From assembly GCF_000741575.1 (NCBI RefSeq), contig NZ_JGYV01000009.1:41979-105978 (forward strand): 64,000 bases of DNA, read 5' to 3'. The DNA comes from Bifidobacterium cuniculi. GTDB taxonomy: Bacteria; Actinomycetota; Actinomycetes; Actinomycetales; Bifidobacteriaceae. How positions within the stretch are numbered: the stretch's first letter is position 1; each line of letters begins with the position of its first letter. The notes under the pieces were generated by a model. That model did no database searches, was not told the DNA's origin, and saw only the letters and a list, made by a program, of their open reading frames with translations. The position numbers and the translations under genes are program-made. Positions 61,887 to 64,000 of the stretch are shown one piece after another.

Positions 61887-63036
61887 GCGCCACGTGCTTG
61901 ACGATGGCCAGGCCCAGGCCGACGCCCTCGCCCGTCCTCTCGTTCTGCCGCGAACCGCGGTAGAAGCGTTCGAAGATGCGGTCCTGTTCGCGTTCGGGGA
62001 TGCCGGTGCCCCGGTCGATGACCCGGACGACGGCGTCGTGGCCATCGGGCGACCTGCCGACCGTCACGCTGACCGTCGCCCCCTGCGGCGAATAGTCGAG
62101 CGCATTCTCCAGCAGCTTGCCGATGGCCGCGCGGATCTGCGACGCGTCACCGTGGACGGTCAGCGACGTGTCGCCGCTGACCTTCACCTGCTGGCCGTGC
62201 GCCGACGCCCGCTCCTGCACGAGGCCTGCCGCCGACTCGACCTCGGCAAGCAGCGCCAACTGGTTGTCGCCGCTGGGCACGACCTGCTCCTGGGCCTTGA
62301 TCAGCAGGAGCAGGTCGCGCACCATGTGGTTGACGTAGCCGATGGTGCGCCGCACGTTGCGCGCGTCCTGGCGGACCTGCGCGGCGTCGCCGTGTTCCAG
62401 GCGTTCCGCCAGGTGCGCGAGTTCCTCGCTGGGCCGCAGCAGCTGTTCGGAGACGTTCGTGATGAAGTCGTCGCGCACCTGGTTGAAACGCACCGTCTCG
62501 CTGACGTCGGCGAGCAGGACGACCACCAGATGCGCGTTGATGCGGCCGACGGTGACCTTGACCCAGTTCGGCCTGCTCACCGCCACGCCTTCGTCGTGGG
62601 CGAAGGCGGGCGGCGTGGCGGTGGTGATGTCGAGGTGCTGCCGGCCGCCGTGTTCCTGCACAGCGCGTACGGCGGCGGCCACGCGGTCGTCGGTGATGGT
62701 GTCGTCGTTGACGATGCCCAGGCGCGCCGCCTCCGGGCTGGCACGCAGCACCTCGCCGGTGGAGTCGACGACGATGGGGGCGTCGGAGATCATGGCCAGC
62801 AGTGCGGCGGCCTCGTCGTCGAGGTCGTCGTCCTCGTCGTCCTCGTCGTCACGGTCGTCGGCGTGTCGGTGAGGCAGGCGGTCGGACAGCCAGTCGCGCC
62901 AGTCGACGCCGCGCGTGATCCGCGACAGCAGCGGCGCGATGGTGTCGCCGAGCATGACCAGGACGCCCAGGACGACGGCGATGGCGACGAGCACGAATGC
63001 GACGACGATGACGGTCAGGGTGAAATCATGCGGCAT
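61867..63036 (-). CDS. senX3: Sensor histidine kinase SenX3, C-terminus frameshifted
   Basis: Phosphate-sensing membrane kinase. One membrane segment (residues about 6-30), a PAS-like domain, and the kinase core: phospho-acceptor helix with NVSEQLLRPSEELAHLAERL, where the usual HELRTP-type His motif is replaced by EQLLRP; N box LLENALDY; DRGTGIP; and GVGLGLAIVKHV. At about 61869 one base appears missing: the frame ends at THHAA, while the next frame continues VNVWSRPGQGSTFSLVLPLG to a stop at 61787-61789. ATG at 63036 is seven bases after CACAAT. RegX3 is not adjacent here. Confidence 0.85.
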   Translation of the reverse strand: MPHDFTLTVIVVAFVLVAIAVVLGVLVMLGDTIAPLLSRITRGVDWRDWLSDRLPHRHADDRDDEDDEDDDLDDEAAALLAMISDAPIVVDSTGEVLRASPEAARLGIVNDDTITDDRVAAAVRAVQEHGGRQHLDITTATPPAFAHDEGVAVSRPNWVKVTVGRINAHLVVVLLADVSETVRFNQVRDDFITNVSEQLLRPSEELAHLAERLEHGDAAQVRQDARNVRRTIGYVNHMVRDLLLLIKAQEQVVPSGDNQLALLAEVESAAGLVQERASAHGQQVKVSGDTSLTVHGDASQIRAAIGKLLENALDYSPQGATVSVTVGRSPDGHDAVVRVIDRGTGIPEREQDRIFERFYRGSRQNERTGEGVGLGLAIVKHVALTHHAA

Positions 63037-63175
63037 GCTTCCCATTGTGGCATGTCCCGTGCCGTGCACGTGGTTTTCCGCTGCCGCTGGAGTTCGGCGG
63101 CTGCATCCTCTACACTGAAGGCACCGATGGGGTCCATTCCCGAATCCGTACGGAACTGATGTGAAAGGCGGGCAG

Positions 63176-63856
63176 ATGCGCGTTATCTTCAATGAAAGCC
63201 TTAAGGCGGTCGCCGACGACCTCGACCGCATGGCATGCAATGTACGCGATGCGATCCGTGGCGCCGGCAAGGCCCTGCTCGACCAGGACATCGATGCCGC
63301 GCAGGCGGTGATCGACCATGACGCCGAGGTCGATGCGCTCTCCACCAGCATCGTGGACAAGTGCGTGGAGCTCCTCGCACGCCAGAACCCGGTGGCGACG
63401 GACCTGCGCGTGATCGTGTCCACCATGCGCCTGTCCATCACCTTCGAACGCATGGGCGACCTGGCACGGCACATCGCGGAGGCGGCGCGGCGCACCTACC
63501 CGGAGTCCCCTCTGCCGGCCGATGCCGTGGACACCTTCCGCAGGATGCAGCAGTTCCTGGAGATGACCGCCGACCGCCTCGTGCAGATGCTCGCCGACCG
63601 TGACACGCACGTGGCCGACCAGATTATCCGCGACGACGACCAACTTGACGAACTGCACCTCAAGACCATGCGGATGGCACAGTCCGAGGACTTCGTGGGC
63701 ACCAACCAGCAGCTCATCGACGTGGTGCTCATCGGCCGCTTCATGGAGCGCCTGGGCGACCACGCCGTCTCCGCCGCCCGCCGCGTGGTCTTCATCGTCT
63801 CCGGCTTCGACCCGAGCAAGGAGCCGGCACGCGACGAGGGCACGGACATCGACTGA
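63176..63856 (+). CDS. phoU: Phosphate transport regulatory protein PhoU
   Basis: 226 residues, two three-helix PhoU repeats. Seen: ARQNPVATDLRVIVSTMRLS and ERMGDLARHIAEAARRTY, and the matching block in the second half, FVGTNQQLIDVVLIGRFMER then LGDHAVSAARRVVF. Acts between the Pst transporter and the phosphate two-component system. ATG at 63176 follows AAAGG by seven bases. Divergent from senX3, as in other actinobacteria. Confidence 0.94.
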   Translation: MRVIFNESLKAVADDLDRMACNVRDAIRGAGKALLDQDIDAAQAVIDHDAEVDALSTSIVDKCVELLARQNPVATDLRVIVSTMRLSITFERMGDLARHIAEAARRTYPESPLPADAVDTFRRMQQFLEMTADRLVQMLADRDTHVADQIIRDDDQLDELHLKTMRMAQSEDFVGTNQQLIDVVLIGRFMERLGDHAVSAARRVVFIVSGFDPSKEPARDEGTDID

Positions 63857-63866
63857 CATTCCCCTT

Positions 63867-64000
63867 GGAAACCTCTCGTTTTTCCGTGACTTTTCTCGGG
63901 GATTCCGAAATTAAAGCGGGCACCCGGACGGGGGTGAATCCCGACTTAAAGCGGGCACCGGGTCAAAGAACTCAAAAGTTCTTTGACCCGGTGCCCGCTT
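63867..64000. repeat. Family-B palindrome, cut by the window edge
   Basis: The outer module ACCTCTCGTTTTTCCGTGAC matches the element at 56860; then come two GCGGGCACC units. The tip is complete: 63949-63972 and 63977-64000 are exact 24-base complements around CAAA. The rest of the right arm lies beyond the window. It begins 10 bases after the phoU stop. Confidence 0.92.

Overview
The window is about 63% GC chromosomal DNA of an actinobacterium, most likely a Bifidobacterium. Gene order and family evidence for this are the coaD - SepIVA-like gene - DUF177 gene - rpmF - rnc run, DUF3039, DUF2530 and DUF5701 proteins, SenX3/PhoU, a MurM/FemAB pair, two C69 dipeptidases, and many start codons preceded by a -10 box at leaderless distance. 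The species cannot be fixed from this sequence alone.

Layout: 1-4.6 kb, dapE (cut by the edge), an AEC transporter and a three-gene ABC efflux operon with a 26-residue membrane peptide. 5-12.4 kb, nuclease-like gene, rnhB, lepB, rplS, pgi, manC and two tRNA genes. 12.5-21 kb, second AEC transporter, tandem FemAB genes, rdgB, rph, a membrane protein, pncB and an aldo/keto reductase. 21-34 kb, DUF3039 gene, coaD to rnc, ilvBN, a glutamine amidotransferase, an ABC-F protein carrying a parS site, cysS and fhs. 35-37.9 kb, a low-GC accessory island: HTH regulator, ImmA-type protease, DUF4417 protein, a small protein resembling a polymorphic-toxin tip and an overlapping possible immunity gene. 38-52 kb, tandem pepD, a PEBP protein, ptsI/ptsH, the topA-tmk-holB operon, a PAP2 protein, SRP RNA and ino1. 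52-64 kb, a class A PBP, IS256 remnant, LacI regulator, glycosidase remnant, leuA, DUF5701 gene, manA, DUF2530 gene, senX3 and phoU.

The genes cover amino-acid synthesis (dapE, ilvBN, leuA), cell wall (FemAB pair, PBP, PAP2), sugar-phosphate and mannose metabolism (pgi, manA, manC, ptsHI), translation, DNA replication and phosphate sensing.

The most unusual feature is a set of about fifteen long, modular palindromes. Most sit 1-70 bases after a stop codon. Several have arms of 70-83 bases with a 4-6 base loop and no mismatch that I could find. In each of these, the two arms match each other far better than either matches another copy. They fall into two main module families, which share a common outer module in some copies.

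Three conserved genes (ptsI, the PBP gene, senX3) each carry a single-base frameshift, so sequence errors are possible.
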